Assembly (NCBI RefSeq): GCF_007671685.1 | Contig: NZ_VCNL01000001.1 | Span: 124,001-188,000, forward strand | Length of the DNA stretch: 64,000 bases | From: Halorubrum salsamenti | Lineage (GTDB): Archaea; Halobacteriota; Halobacteria; Halobacteriales; Haloferacaceae | Reading direction: 5' to 3' | In this document: piece after piece, positions 50,180-59,422 of the stretch | Numbering within the stretch: the first letter of the stretch is position 1 | How the letters are laid out: each line of letters opens with the position of its first letter | Notes under the pieces: model-generated | What the model saw: only the letters and a program-made list of their open reading frames with translations | Databases searched by the model: none | What the model was told of the DNA's origin: nothing | Position numbers and translations under genes: made by a program

Positions 50180-53100
50180 TCACGCGACCGGTTCGATTCC
50201 GATCGTAACCCCGACGCCTTCGACCTCCCACTCCTCGACGAGGCCGCCGTCGGCGTCCGCGGCGTCGCTCGGGTCGTCGAGCCACGCGTCGGCGCGCACC
50301 TCGCCGGCGATCAGGTCGGCGTGCTCGTCGACGAAGTCGGCGATCCGGTCGTCGTCGACGGCGACGCCGACGCGGATCCGGGCCTCGACGTCGAGATCGA
50401 GCTCCTTGCGCATCTCCTGAATCCGACGGATCACGTCGCGGGCGTACCCCTCCGACTCGATCTCGGGAGTCAACGAGGTGTCGACGTAGACGGCGCCGCC
50501 GTCGAAGCCGGCGCCGGAGACGTGTTCCGGGGGCTCCGCGACGTACTCGACCATCTCGTCGTCGAGGTCGACGGGCTCACCGCCGACGGTCACCTCGCCG
50601 CCCTCGACCCCCGCGCGGGTCGCGCCCTGCACCGCGTTCATCACCTTTTGGGCGTCGGCGCCGAAGGCGGGACCGATCGCGCCCATCTGCGGCTCGGCGG
50701 TCTCGACGAGCTCGTCGAAGGCGTCCGTGACCGTCACCTCGCGGGCGTTGACGCGCTCGGCGATCAGCTCCGAGAGGCGCTCGACCGCGGCGGTCACGTC
50801 CTCGTCGTCGCTCTCGACCACCACGCGCGGCACGGGCCAGCGGAGCTTGCGACCGGCCTGCTGGCGGGCGTTCGCGGCGGCCTCTTCCACATTGCGGAGG
50901 ACGGTCACGTCGCGTTCGAGCTCGGGGTCTCGGAGGTCCTCGTCGGGCTCGGGGTAGTCGAGCTGGTGGACCGTCGTGACCTCGCCGTCGAGCGTCTGAT
51001 ACATGCGCTCGGTCATGTACGGCGCGATCGGCGCGAGCAGCCGGGTCGTCTCGTCGAGGACGGTCGCGAGCGTCGCGTAAGCGCCGCGCTTGGAGGCGGA
51101 GTCGGACTCCTCCCACATGCGGTCGCGGACCGCCTTCACGTAGAACCGCGAGACGTCCTGCGTGACGAACTCGATAACGGCGTTGACCGCGTCGCTGACG
51201 CGGTAGTCGGCCCAGGCCTCTTCGACTTCCGTCTCGACGGACTGGAGCCGCGAGAGCACCCACTCGTCGACGAGTTCGAGCTCGCCGTCGTCGAGGTCGG
51301 CCTCGGCGGGGTCGTAGCCGTCGAGGTCCATGTACTCCAGCGGGAATCGGAACACGTTCCAGAGGATGTTGAGCTTCCCCTGTAGCTCGCCGAGCCCGTC
51401 CCACTCGAACGCGAGGTCGACGCCCTGCTGGTCGTGGCTGAGCAGGTAGGTGCGCAGCGGGTCGCGACCGGCGCGCTCGATCGCCTCCTCGGGCGTGACG
51501 ATGTTGCCGACGGACTTGGACATCTTGCGGCCGTCCTCGTCGTTGGCGAACCCGTGCATGAGGACCTCTTCGTAGGGGATCTTCCCGACTGCGGCGGTTC
51601 CCATTCCGAGCTGGGACCAGAACCAGCCGCGGGTCTGGTCGTGCGCCTCGACGATGAGGTCGGCCGGCCACAGCTCGTCGTGGGCGGTCTCGTCGCTCGG
51701 GTATCCGAGCGTGCCCCACGAGGCGACAGAGGAGTCGAGCCACACGTCGAACACGTCCTCGACGCGGCGGTACGTGGTGCCGTCCTCGACGATAGTCAGG
51801 TCGTCGACGGCGGGACGGTGGAGGTCGATCGCCTCGGGGTCGACGTCCTCCTCGACGCGCTCGGCGAGCTCCTCGCGAGTGCCGATCACGATCATGTCCT
51901 CGTCGAGGTTCCCGTCCTCGGCGTCCTCGGGCACCCAGATCGGGATCGGGACGCCCCAGTAGCGCTGGCGGGAGACGTTCCAGTCGGGCGCGTCCTCGAT
52001 GAAGTCGCGGAACCGGTTGTCCCGCGCCCACTGCGGATGCCACTCCGACTCCTCCATGTTGTCGAGGAGGTCCTCCTTCACGTCCGTGATCGAGATGAAC
52101 CACTGGTCGGTGACCAGCTGGATGATCCCGGTGTCGCACCGCCAGCAGTGGCCGTAGCTGTGCTCGACGGTTCCGTGCGCGAGCATGTGCCCGTCGGCGA
52201 CCAGATCGTCGACGATGTCGTCGTTGGCGTCGCGCACGAACTGCCCGGCGTACTCGCCGGCGGCCTCGGTGAACTCGCCGTTGGGACCGACCGGACAGTA
52301 GATGTCGAGCCCGAGCTCGCTGCCGCGGTGGAAGTCCTCCTCACCGTGACCCGGCGCGGAGTGGACGAGCCCGGTGCGGTCGGCCTCCACGTAGTCGGCG
52401 GCGTACACCCGTCCGGCGCCCTCGAAGTCCGGGTACTCGGCGACGCGACTGGCGAGCGGGTGGTCGTACTCCCAGCCGACGAGCTCGTCGCCCGTCAGTT
52501 CGGCCTCGACCTCGTACTCCTCGTAGCGTCCTTCTTGGAGGACATCCTCAACGCACTCTTCGGCGACGTAGAACACCTCCTCCTCGCCGTCCTTCTCGGC
52601 TCGGACCGCGTTGTACGTGAGGTCCTCGTCGACGGCGACGAAGGTGTTCGCGGGGATGGTCCACGGCGTCGTCGTCCAGATGACGAGGCTTCCCTCCCGA
52701 TCCGCGAGCGGGAACTTCACGTAGACGGAGGGGTCCTCCACGTCCTCGTACTCGACCTCGTTGTTTGCGAGTCCGGTCTCACAGCGCGGGCACTGCGAGA
52801 TGGACCGTTTCCCCTGCTCGACGAGGCCGTTGTCGGCGACGTTCGAGAACGCCCACCACGCGGCCTCCATGTACTCGGGGTCGATCGTCTCGTAGGGGTC
52901 GTCCCAGTCCATCCACACGCCGATGGACTGGAAGTCCTCGTCCATCGCCGCGCGGTTGGTGACGGCGAACTCCTTGCACTTCTCGATGAACGCCTCCATC
53001 CCGTACTCCTCGATGTCCCGCTTGTTCTCGAAGCCGAGCTCCTCCTCGACTTTCACCTCGATCGGGAGCCCGTGCATGTCGTAGCCCGGGCGGTCGGTGA

Positions 53101-53332
53101 CGCGGTGGCCGGTCATCCGCTTGTGGCGGATGATCGCGTCCTTCAGCGTCTTGTTCCACGCCGTGCCGAGGTGCATCTGGCCGGAGGTGTACGGCGGCCC
53201 GTCCACGAAGAAGAAGGGCGGGTCGTCGGCGTGCGCCTCCTTCGCCGCCTCGTAGGCGTCCGTCTCGTCCCAGTACTCGTCGACCCCGGACTCGACGTCC
53301 GCGGGCGTGTACTGGTCGTCGATATCGTCCAT
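50180..53332 (-). CDS. ileS: Isoleucyl-tRNA synthetase
   Basis: A 1050-residue class I synthetase. The HIGH motif appears as HLGT in PPYTSGQMHLGTAWN (~55); RPGYDMHGLPIEVKVEEELG follows; the editing domain has SLVIWTTTPWTIPANTFVAV (~225); the KMSKS motif is intact in GRKMSKSVGNIV (~610). The anticodon-binding and C-terminal domains complete a full-length archaeal enzyme. Zinc-site cysteines occur in CPRCETGLANNEVEYE and CWRCDTGIIQL. It charges tRNA-Ile and edits valine. TATA-like TTCAAATATCC at 53350-53360 on the minus strand. Confidence 0.96.
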   Translation of the reverse strand: MDDIDDQYTPADVESGVDEYWDETDAYEAAKEAHADDPPFFFVDGPPYTSGQMHLGTAWNKTLKDAIIRHKRMTGHRVTDRPGYDMHGLPIEVKVEEELGFENKRDIEEYGMEAFIEKCKEFAVTNRAAMDEDFQSIGVWMDWDDPYETIDPEYMEAAWWAFSNVADNGLVEQGKRSISQCPRCETGLANNEVEYEDVEDPSVYVKFPLADREGSLVIWTTTPWTIPANTFVAVDEDLTYNAVRAEKDGEEEVFYVAEECVEDVLQEGRYEEYEVEAELTGDELVGWEYDHPLASRVAEYPDFEGAGRVYAADYVEADRTGLVHSAPGHGEEDFHRGSELGLDIYCPVGPNGEFTEAAGEYAGQFVRDANDDIVDDLVADGHMLAHGTVEHSYGHCWRCDTGIIQLVTDQWFISITDVKEDLLDNMEESEWHPQWARDNRFRDFIEDAPDWNVSRQRYWGVPIPIWVPEDAEDGNLDEDMIVIGTREELAERVEEDVDPEAIDLHRPAVDDLTIVEDGTTYRRVEDVFDVWLDSSVASWGTLGYPSDETAHDELWPADLIVEAHDQTRGWFWSQLGMGTAAVGKIPYEEVLMHGFANDEDGRKMSKSVGNIVTPEEAIERAGRDPLRTYLLSHDQQGVDLAFEWDGLGELQGKLNILWNVFRFPLEYMDLDGYDPAEADLDDGELELVDEWVLSRLQSVETEVEEAWADYRVSDAVNAVIEFVTQDVSRFYVKAVRDRMWEESDSASKRGAYATLATVLDETTRLLAPIAPYMTERMYQTLDGEVTTVHQLDYPEPDEDLRDPELERDVTVLRNVEEAAANARQQAGRKLRWPVPRVVVESDDEDVTAAVERLSELIAERVNAREVTVTDAFDELVETAEPQMGAIGPAFGADAQKVMNAVQGATRAGVEGGEVTVGGEPVDLDDEMVEYVAEPPEHVSGAGFDGGAVYVDTSLTPEIESEGYARDVIRRIQEMRKELDLDVEARIRVGVAVDDDRIADFVDEHADLIAGEVRADAWLDDPSDAADADGGLVEEWEVEGVGVTIGIEPVA

Positions 53333-53405
53333 ACGGATCGGTCTTGACGCGGATATTTGAATACGACGGAGTTACGTGGGTGTGTGGCACAGTTTGGCGG
53401 GGACG

Positions 53406-53479
53406 AGACGCGTCGCGGACGCGTCTTGACCACTTATAAGCGTCGCCCCGACGAGACCGGGGCTTTGGAGGCGTTCACC
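53406..53479 (+). repeat. Dispersed intergenic repeat, copy 4
   Basis: A hairpin AGACGCGTC-GCG-GACGCGTCT (53406-53426), TTATAAGCG (53434-53442), then the core GACGAGACCGGGGCTTTGGAGG followed by CGTTCACC (53450-53479). The core keeps the TTTGGAGG/TTCACC end seen at 7.4, 22.6 and 37.6 kb. It lies in the 368-base gap between ileS and the FKBP gene. The remainder of that gap (53480-53700) has one promoter-like ACTTAAAAAGCGG at 53619-53631 and nothing else I recognise. Confidence 0.65.
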
Positions 53480-53700
53480 CGGCGTCAACGACGCCCGAAC
53501 GGCCGCCAGCAACACCTCGTTCTCACCGCTAAACAACCACTCGGCCAACTCGACTCACGTACTCCCGCTCTCGATCAAGAGGCGGCTCTCGGCGAGCAGG
53601 TGTTCCATGCTGTATCGCACTTAAAAAGCGGTTTCGGCAGGGCAATCGAGATCTCCCCCGTGTCGCCCCCAACGGCCGCTCAAAATGCCTCCGTTCGAGC

Positions 53701-54171
53701 TCAGTTGACGTCGATGATCTCGACGTCGAACGTCAGCGTTTCGCCCGCGAGGCGCGGGTTGAAGTCCACCCGGACAACCTCCTCGTCGACGTGGACGACC
53801 TCGCCTTGGCTGCCGTTCTGGGCCTCAAGGTAGGCGCCCTCTTCGGGCGTCTGGCCGCCGAGCATCTCTCGGAGCTCCTCGGTTTCGAACTCCTGAATAT
53901 TGTCGTCGCTGGGCTCGCCGTAGGCCTTCTCCGGCGGGATCGTCAGCGTCTCCGTCTCCCCGGCCTCTAAGCCGATCAGGCCTTCCTCCATCCCTTCGAT
54001 GACCTGTTCGTCGCCGATTTCGACCGTCAGGGGCGCGTACTCTCGGTCGGGCTGGGCCTCGGCGAGGCCCGTCTCCTCGGCGACGGATCGCCGGGAGGTG
54101 TCGAACACAGTTTCATCGTCGAGCCGTCCCGTGTACTCGAGCGTCACAGAATCGCCGGTAGCTATCGTCAT
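53701..54171 (-). CDS. FKBP-type peptidyl-prolyl isomerase (SlyD-like)
   Basis: A 156-residue prolyl isomerase/chaperone. The FKBP core is split by an insert-in-flap domain: GDSVTLEYTGRLDDETVFDTS and QVIEGMEEGLIGLEAGETETLTIPPEKAYGEPSDDNIQEF, then the flap domain (~85-130), then DFNPRLAGETLTFDVEIIDV, where the core resumes. This is the SlyD/short archaeal FKBP layout. Unlike bacterial SlyD there is no His-rich tail. It aids protein folding in the cytoplasm. Confidence 0.9.
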   Translation of the reverse strand: MTIATGDSVTLEYTGRLDDETVFDTSRRSVAEETGLAEAQPDREYAPLTVEIGDEQVIEGMEEGLIGLEAGETETLTIPPEKAYGEPSDDNIQEFETEELREMLGGQTPEEGAYLEAQNGSQGEVVHVDEEVVRVDFNPRLAGETLTFDVEIIDVN

Positions 54172-54283
54172 ACGAGAACGAGGCGTGCCACACGGAAAGT
54201 CTATTGCATCGAGAGACGGCAGTCAGGCTTTCTTTGAGCGGATACGGGACCGGTGCCTTTCTCCGTGTTATCGACACTCCAGC

Positions 54284-54363
54284 CGATCGCTTATAACCGG
54301 TCGCTGATTGCGGGTCGACGGCGGGAACCTGCGCGCCACCGCCTCGTTCCTTATAAGCGATCG
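54284..54363. repeat. Dispersed repeat, copy 5: short form with 13-bp inverted ends
   Basis: CGATCGCTTATAA (54284-54296) and its exact reverse complement TTATAAGCGATCG (54351-54363) bound an 80-base unit that contains GGTGGCGCG on the minus strand (54340-54332). The ends equal the TTATAAGCGATCG that closes the copy at 37613-37625. The layout is that of a miniature inverted-repeat element. It lies between the divergent FKBP and aldo/keto reductase genes. Confidence 0.7.
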
Positions 54364-54441
54364 TCGCGGCCGCTCGGCCGACCTCCTCCGCCGACCGCCG
54401 CTGTCGCCACGCTTTATAAATCGCGGCCGAGACGTGCGAGC

Positions 54442-55467
54442 ATGGACTACCGACGGCTCGGCAACACGGGACTCCGCGTCTCCGAGCTCTGCTTCGGGAC
54501 GTGGCGCTTCGGGCGGGAGACGAACGGCGTCGTCGAGACGGGCCGCGAGGAGGCCCACGAACTCCTCGACGCGGCGGCGGATCACGGGATCAACTTCATC
54601 GACACCGCCAACGTGTACGGGACGCCGAACGGGAAAAGCGAGGAGTACGTCGGCGAGTGGCTCGCGGAGCGCGACCGCGAGGACTACGTGATCGCCTCGA
54701 AGGTGTACTTCCCGTTCGACGGGCGCGGCGAGCCCGGCCCCAACGACTCCGGGCTCGGGCGCAAGCACATTCGGGCGCAGGTCGAGGGGACCCTCGATCG
54801 GCTCGACACCGACTACCTCGATATCTACTACATCCACCGCTGGGACGAGGAGACGCCCATCGAGGAGACGATGCGCGTCCTCGACGAGCTGGTCTCGGAG
54901 GGGAAGGTCCACTATCTCGGCGCGTCCACGATGGCGGCGTGGCAGCTGACGAAGGCGCTGTGGACCGCCGACGCCAACGACTACGCGCGCTTCGACGTGG
55001 TCCAGCCGCTCCACCACGCCGGCTACTACGAGGACGTGAGCGAGTACCTCGACGTGTGCGCCGATCAGGATCTGGCCGTCTGCCCGTACTCCCCGCTAGC
55101 GGGCGGATTCCTCACCGGCAAGTACGAGCGCGCCGACCCCGACGACCCCGAGCAGGTGATCGCGCCGGACGGCTCGCGGGGGAGCTTCGACGACCGGTTC
55201 GAGCGCTTCTACCTCTCCGAGCGCGGCTGGGAGGTGCTCGACGCGGTCCGCGAGGTCGCCGACGAGCTCGACGCGACGCCCGCACAGACCGCGCTCGCGT
55301 GGCTCACGGAGTGGGACGAGTTCACCTGCGTCCCCATCGTCGGCGCGCGCACGACCGACCAGCTCGCGGAGAACGCCGCTGCGACCGACCTCGCGCTCTC
55401 CGACGAGCAGTGGGACCGGATCATGGACGCGCGGTACGACCCGGACGGGAACCTCTGGGGGCACTGA
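54442..55467 (+). CDS. Aldo/keto reductase
   Basis: A 341-residue TIM-barrel oxidoreductase using NADPH. The catalytic tetrad is Asp54 and Tyr59 (NFIDTANVYG), Lys87 (VIASKVYFP) and His132 (DIYYIHRWDEE). C-terminal FTCVPIVGARTTDQLAENAAA is the cofactor-binding part. It resembles the YghZ/Kv-beta-like group acting on aldehydes; substrate unknown. The ATG at 54442 has a strong TATA CTTTATAAAT at 54411-54420. Confidence 0.88.
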   Translation: MDYRRLGNTGLRVSELCFGTWRFGRETNGVVETGREEAHELLDAAADHGINFIDTANVYGTPNGKSEEYVGEWLAERDREDYVIASKVYFPFDGRGEPGPNDSGLGRKHIRAQVEGTLDRLDTDYLDIYYIHRWDEETPIEETMRVLDELVSEGKVHYLGASTMAAWQLTKALWTADANDYARFDVVQPLHHAGYYEDVSEYLDVCADQDLAVCPYSPLAGGFLTGKYERADPDDPEQVIAPDGSRGSFDDRFERFYLSERGWEVLDAVREVADELDATPAQTALAWLTEWDEFTCVPIVGARTTDQLAENAAATDLALSDEQWDRIMDARYDPDGNLWGH

Positions 55468-55524
55468 CGGGTCGGGAACCGGCGCGCGCGGCCGGCACCG
55501 CGGGCGTCGCGGGGGTCCAGCCCC

Positions 55525-55983
55525 CTACGCCTCGAAGTCGGGCAGGTCGTCGGGCGCCTCGAACTCCGCTTCCCAGTCGATGTACTCCTCCTTCAGCGTC
55601 TCGCAGACGATCTGGCCGAGCTCCGTGAGCCCCGCGTTGATCGCGGAGACGGTGCCCCACGAGTCGAGATCCGGATGAAGGTCTCGCTCCTTCCAGTCCT
55701 CGGGGAGGCCGGGCGCGTGGTACCCAACCCGGTCGGCGAAGTCGTCCCAGAAGAAGTCGAACCGGGAGACCAGATCGAGGTCGAGCGCGATCCGCCAGTC
55801 CGCTTCGTCCATGTCGCTGCCGGCGGCCCACTCCTCGAACGCCTCTTCCCACGCGCCCTCGCGCAGGAACGCCTCCAGCTCGTCGCGGCGGTACTCTCCG
55901 CCGGCGACCTCCGCGTCCTCGTACTCGTTCGGATCGACGGCGGCGAGTTCGGGCGGCTCCGGCGGGTCGACGTCGAGGCTCAT
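55525..55983 (-). CDS. Conserved haloarchaeal protein, function unknown
   Basis: A 152-residue acidic soluble protein. The N-terminus is Pro/Glu-rich (DVDPPEPPELAAVDPNEYED), the middle Trp-rich (GAWEEAFEEWAAGSDMDEADWRIALDLDLVSRFDFFWDDFADRVGYHAPGLPEDWKER), and the end DSWGTVSAINAGLTELGQIVCETLKEEYIDWEAEFEAPDDLP. No known motif. The start at 55983 is preferred over 56010, which would add a basic segment unlike the rest. Convergent with the aldo/keto reductase. Confidence 0.65.
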   Translation of the reverse strand: MSLDVDPPEPPELAAVDPNEYEDAEVAGGEYRRDELEAFLREGAWEEAFEEWAAGSDMDEADWRIALDLDLVSRFDFFWDDFADRVGYHAPGLPEDWKERDLHPDLDSWGTVSAINAGLTELGQIVCETLKEEYIDWEAEFEAPDDLPDFEA

Positions 55984-56093
55984 GTGCTCCCCTCCGCGCC
56001 GGCGACTCAAAACGCTACGGGAGCGTGCCGTTCCGCCGTCGGGTCCCGCCCCGATCCGGTCCTTTTACCGCCGTCCCTCACCGAGTCCCGGAC

Positions 56094-56507
56094 ATGGAGC
56101 TCCGCGACATCTCGCGTCGGGCGGGGATCGCCGCCGGCGTCGTCACCGTGCTCGCGCTCGCCGCGCCGTACGCGGTCGTGTCAGGCGGCGAGTACGCGAC
56201 CCAGCTCGCCGGGTACTACGCCTCGGGCCCGCTTGGCGGCGCCGGCGTTGCCCTGTTTGCGCTGCTCGGCGCCGTCGTCGTCGCCTCCGTCGAGCGCGGC
56301 AACCTCGATCCGGGGACGCTCGCCGGCGTCGCGGTGATGCTCGGCGTCGCGACGACGCTGAGCGCGGCGCTGTGGGCGACGGCGATCGAGCCCACCACGA
56401 TGTTCGCCGACCACCGTTGGCTGGAGTGGCACGCCCGCGCCGTAGTGGCCCTGTCGGTTACGATGCCGGTGTCCGCGGCGGTGTACGCTCGGGAGTTGCT
56501 GGCGTAG
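56094..56507 (+). CDS. Four-helix membrane protein, function unknown
   Basis: A 137-residue protein with four hydrophobic segments (~12-35, 45-62, 75-95, 112-133). GGEYATQLAGYYASGPLGGAGVALFALLGAVVVASVERGNLDPGTLAGVAV is the best-conserved-looking part. It resembles small haloarchaeal membrane proteins without assigned role. TATA-like CCTTTTACC at 56061-56069, ~27 bases before the ATG at 56094. Confidence 0.65.
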   Translation: MELRDISRRAGIAAGVVTVLALAAPYAVVSGGEYATQLAGYYASGPLGGAGVALFALLGAVVVASVERGNLDPGTLAGVAVMLGVATTLSAALWATAIEPTTMFADHRWLEWHARAVVALSVTMPVSAAVYARELLA

Positions 56508-56592
56508 CGACGCTCCGCGACGCCTCCGGACCGATCGGTTCTCCGCCGAACGAAAGGCCCTTAAGGTGGTGACGTGTACCTCGAAGTGGACT

Positions 56593-56890
56593 AGGTCGGG
56601 CGGTTAGGCCCCGCTCGTCACCCGTGAGGTAGTCTTTAGCGGGGACCGAACAGCGGGCGCGTCCGGTCTGACCGGCGCGGGCCCCGAGAGCCAACGTGGA
56701 AGCCTCGTCCGCCGGGGACAGCGGTCCGTGACGCCCGCTCGCAGGAGCGGTCCGTCGCGGTTCGTCGGCGACACTGGGTCAGGCGCGGAAGCGAGCAGCC
56801 CACCGCCGGACGCCAGTCGCTCGTCGGGTCGCGGGGTGGAGAAGGCAACCGGGATACCCCGCGCCGGAACGCCGGGCTACCCCGCCTGTC
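56593..56890 (+). ncRNA. ffs: 7S (signal recognition particle) RNA
   Basis: A ~300-base RNA gene with no ORF support. The diagnostic SRP helix 8 is present: GGGTCAGG (56776-56783), GGAAG, then AGCAGCCC (56795-56802), where SRP54 binds. The 5' part AGGTCGGGCGGTTAGGCCCCG and the 3' part CCGGGCTACCCCGCCT pair as the terminal stem. A strong promoter, CGAAAGGCCCTTAAGG (56561-56576), lies ~25 bases upstream. The RNA directs ribosomes making exported proteins to the Sec channel. Ends are approximate by a few bases. Confidence 0.93.
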
Positions 56891-56944
56891 CGCCATTCAT
56901 ACTCGTTTTCACGACCGGTAGCGACCGTACCGTCGTAGCCGGTC

Positions 56945-58246
56945 TCACCTGTTCGGCTCGTCGTTTCCGTCGATCTCGCGTACCGCGTCGAGCGGTTCAC
57001 CGTCGTCGAACCGATCGCCGACGCACGCGATCCGGTCACTGGCCGCCAACACCGCCGCGTTCGCTTCGGTTTCGCCGTCCGTCTCTACCCCTATCTCCTC
57101 CTGTCCCGCTTTCCCCGCCTCCCCGACCGCGACGGTCACGTCGGCCGCCCGCGCGAGAGCGACGGCCTCGGCCCGCCGCTCGGAAGGGACTGCCGCGAAC
57201 GGGGGCGCCGTCACGACCGCCGCGTCCGCGTCGGCCGCGACGCCGGCGGCCGCGTCGCCCTCGGGGACGACGCCGACGGAGACGGCGTGGCCCGCCGCGG
57301 CCAGCCGTGCGACGACCCGCCCCGCCGGTCGACCCGTTCCGACGACGTGAACGCGGCGCGGGTCGGGCGGGCCGGCGGACTCCGTCGGCTCCGCGGACTC
57401 GCTCCCGTCGGCCGCGTCGAACGCGGTGACCGTCGGTGTCCCCGTCGCCGGGTCCCTCCCGACGAACGCCTCGGCGTCGAACGCGTCTCGGAGCGCCGCC
57501 GCCGTCAACACCTCCTCGGGCGGGCCGGCGGCGCGGACGCCGCCGTTCGCGAGGACGACGATCTCGTCGCAGTACCGCGCGGCCACGTCGAGGTCGTGGA
57601 TCGCCGCGAGCGCGGCGCGCCCGTCGTCGACCAGGTCTCTGACGAGTTCGAGGGTTCGGACCGCGTGGTTCACGTCGAGGCTCGCCGTCGGCTCGTCGAG
57701 CAGCAGCGACGGGGTCTCCTGTGCCAGCGCCCGCGCCAGCAGGACCCGCTGACGCTCGCCGCCGGAGACCTCGGTGATCGCCCGGTCGGCGAAGCGCGCG
57801 ACGCCCGCCGCGTCCATGGCCTCGCGGACCGCGCGCTCGTCTTCGGGCCCGTGACCGTCGAACCGCCCGAGATGCGGCGTCCGTCCCATCTCGACGATCT
57901 GCCGCACTCGGAAGTCGAACGCGAGGCCCGTCTCCTGCGGGACGCTGGCGACCCGCCGTCCGGCCGCGCGCGCGGACAGCGATTCGGCTGGGTCGCCGTC
58001 GAGCCGAACCTCGCCCGCGTCGGGGGAGAGCGTTCCCTTGATCGCCCGGAGGACGGTCGTCTTCCCCGCGCCGTTCGGCCCGACGAGCCCCACGAGTGTC
58101 CCGCGCTCGACCCGGAGGTCGACCCCCGAGACGACCGGCACGTCGCCGAAGGCGACCGAGAGGTCGCTGACTTCGATCGGCGGGGTCTCGGCGTCGCTGG
58201 TCGAGGAGGACGCCGAACCCTCAGCGGCGGACGACTCGGCCGTCAC
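56945..58246 (-). CDS. btuD: Cobalamin ABC transporter ATP-binding protein, with C-terminal domain
   Basis: A 433-residue ATPase. Residues ~25-265 form the ABC domain: Walker [11 protein letters not shown]-loop region [10 protein letters not shown], signature VSGGERQRV, Walker [13 protein letters not shown] and H-loop AIHD. Beyond ~305 is an extra domain beginning [22 protein letters not shown], which looks like a Rossmann fold; its ligand is unknown. The GTG start overlaps the btuC stop (GTGA). With BtuC and BtuF it imports vitamin B12 or related corrinoids. It converges with 7S RNA. Confidence 0.85.
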   Translation of the reverse strand: MTAESSAAEGSASSSTSDAETPPIEVSDLSVAFGDVPVVSGVDLRVERGTLVGLVGPNGAGKTTVLRAIKGTLSPDAGEVRLDGDPAESLSARAAGRRVASVPQETGLAFDFRVRQIVEMGRTPHLGRFDGHGPEDERAVREAMDAAGVARFADRAITEVSGGERQRVLLARALAQETPSLLLDEPTASLDVNHAVRTLELVRDLVDDGRAALAAIHDLDVAARYCDEIVVLANGGVRAAGPPEEVLTAAALRDAFDAEAFVGRDPATGTPTVTAFDAADGSESAEPTESAGPPDPRRVHVVGTGRPAGRVVARLAAAGHAVSVGVVPEGDAAAGVAADADAAVVTAPPFAAVPSERRAEAVALARAADVTVAVGEAGKAGQEEIGVETDGETEANAAVLAASDRIACVGDRFDDGEPLDAVREIDGNDEPNR

Positions 58247-59385
58247 AGCTCGTGCACCTCCCGGGTCACGAGCAGGTAGATAAAGAAGGGCGCGCCCACG
58301 GCGGCGGTGACGATTCCGACGGGGAGCTCCGTGCTCCCGGCGCGCGCGAGCGTGTCGGCGGCGACGAGGAACGATCCCCCCGCGAGCGCGGCGCTCGGGA
58401 GCAGGACGCGGTGGTCGGGGCCGACGACCAGCCGGAGCATGTGCGGGACGATCAGGCCGACGAAGCCGATGACCCCCGCGAAGGCGACGCCCGCGGCCGT
58501 GATCAGCGCCGAGGCGGCGAGCAGGACCCGCTTCGTGCGCTCGACCGCGATGCCGAGCCCCTGCGCCTCCTCCTCGCCGAGCAGCATGACGTTGAGGTCG
58601 CGAGCGTACGCCAACAGAACGACGAAAAGCGGCGGCACGACGACCGCGGTGACGGCGACGTCGCTCCACGCGGCCCCGGAGAGGTGCCCCATCAGCCACG
58701 CGACGATCCGGCGGAGCGACTCGCCGGCCTGTAGTTGGAGGTACGAGATGACCGCGCCGAGGAACGTCTGGATAGCGACGCCGGCGAGGAGGAGGGTCGC
58801 GACCGGGGTCCGACCGTGCCGCGTCGCGATGGCGTACACGCCGAAAGCGGCGGCGAGCGCCCCGACGAACGCGAACAGGCTCACGCCCGCGCCGTGCGAA
58901 AGCCCGATATCGACCGCGCCGACGACCGGGAGCGTCAGGGTCGCCGACAGCGCGACGGGGAAGACGATGAACGCGACCGCGCCGACGGCCGCGCCCGAGG
59001 ACACCCCGATGATCGACGGGTCCGCCATCGGGTTGCGGAAGAACCCCTGCATCACCGTGCCGGCGGCCGCGAGCGCGAACCCCACGAGCGCGCCCATGAA
59101 GATCCGCGGGAGCCGGACGCCGACGACGATCTGCTGGTGGACTTCGTCGACGGGGAACGCGAACGGAGACCGGTACGCGAGGTCGATGTTCGGAAGCGTG
59201 AGCAGCCCGACTCCCTGCGAGGTCGTCTCGACTCCAACCGGAACGACGAGCGCGTTTAACACCGCCATTACGACTTCAACGGGCGGAATTCGGACGGGAC
59301 CGATCGCGGCGCTCGTGACAATCACGGCGACCAACGCCGCCGCTAACGCCGCCGACCACCCCGCGGCCCGACCCCAAGCACTCAT
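58243..59385 (-). CDS. btuC: Cobalamin ABC transporter permease
   Basis: A 380-residue FecCD-family permease with ~10 helices. Signatures: [48 protein letters not shown] and the coupling helix region [18 protein letters not shown], then [26 protein letters not shown] periplasmic-side loop of ~35 residues ([22 protein letters not shown] and on) lies after helix 2. Corrinoid rather than iron specificity is inferred from the btuF neighbour and known haloarchaeal gene sets. It overlaps btuD. Confidence 0.85.
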   Translation of the reverse strand: MSAWGRAAGWSAALAAALVAVIVTSAAIGPVRIPPVEVVMAVLNALVVPVGVETTSQGVGLLTLPNIDLAYRSPFAFPVDEVHQQIVVGVRLPRIFMGALVGFALAAAGTVMQGFFRNPMADPSIIGVSSGAAVGAVAFIVFPVALSATLTLPVVGAVDIGLSHGAGVSLFAFVGALAAAFGVYAIATRHGRTPVATLLLAGVAIQTFLGAVISYLQLQAGESLRRIVAWLMGHLSGAAWSDVAVTAVVVPPLFVVLLAYARDLNVMLLGEEEAQGLGIAVERTKRVLLAASALITAAGVAFAGVIGFVGLIVPHMLRLVVGPDHRVLLPSAALAGGSFLVAADTLARAGSTELPVGIVTAAVGAPFFIYLLVTREVHEL

Positions 59386-59412
59386 TCGTTCTCCAACAAA
59401 ACTTGTAGTAGG

Positions 59413-59422
59413 TAAGTACTTA
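59413..59422. promoter_or_regulatory. Palindromic TATA element shared by divergent btuC and btuF promoters
   Basis: TAAGTACTTA is self-complementary and centred in the 62-base gap between btuC (start 59385) and btuF (start 59448). It lies 26-37 bases from both starts, the normal TATA distance in each direction. Only one AT-rich element exists in the gap, so it probably serves both directions. Confidence 0.55.

Noticed and set aside
51434-53347. A 637-codon plus-strand ORF opposite ileS
   Set aside because: It is the complement of ileS in GC-rich DNA, where stop codons are rare. Its product has no recognisable motif, whereas ileS has intact HIGH and KMSKS motifs.
53357-53833. 158-codon plus-strand ORF between ileS and the FKBP gene
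   Set aside because: It covers repeat copy 4 and runs antisense into the FKBP gene; no promoter or protein similarity supports it.
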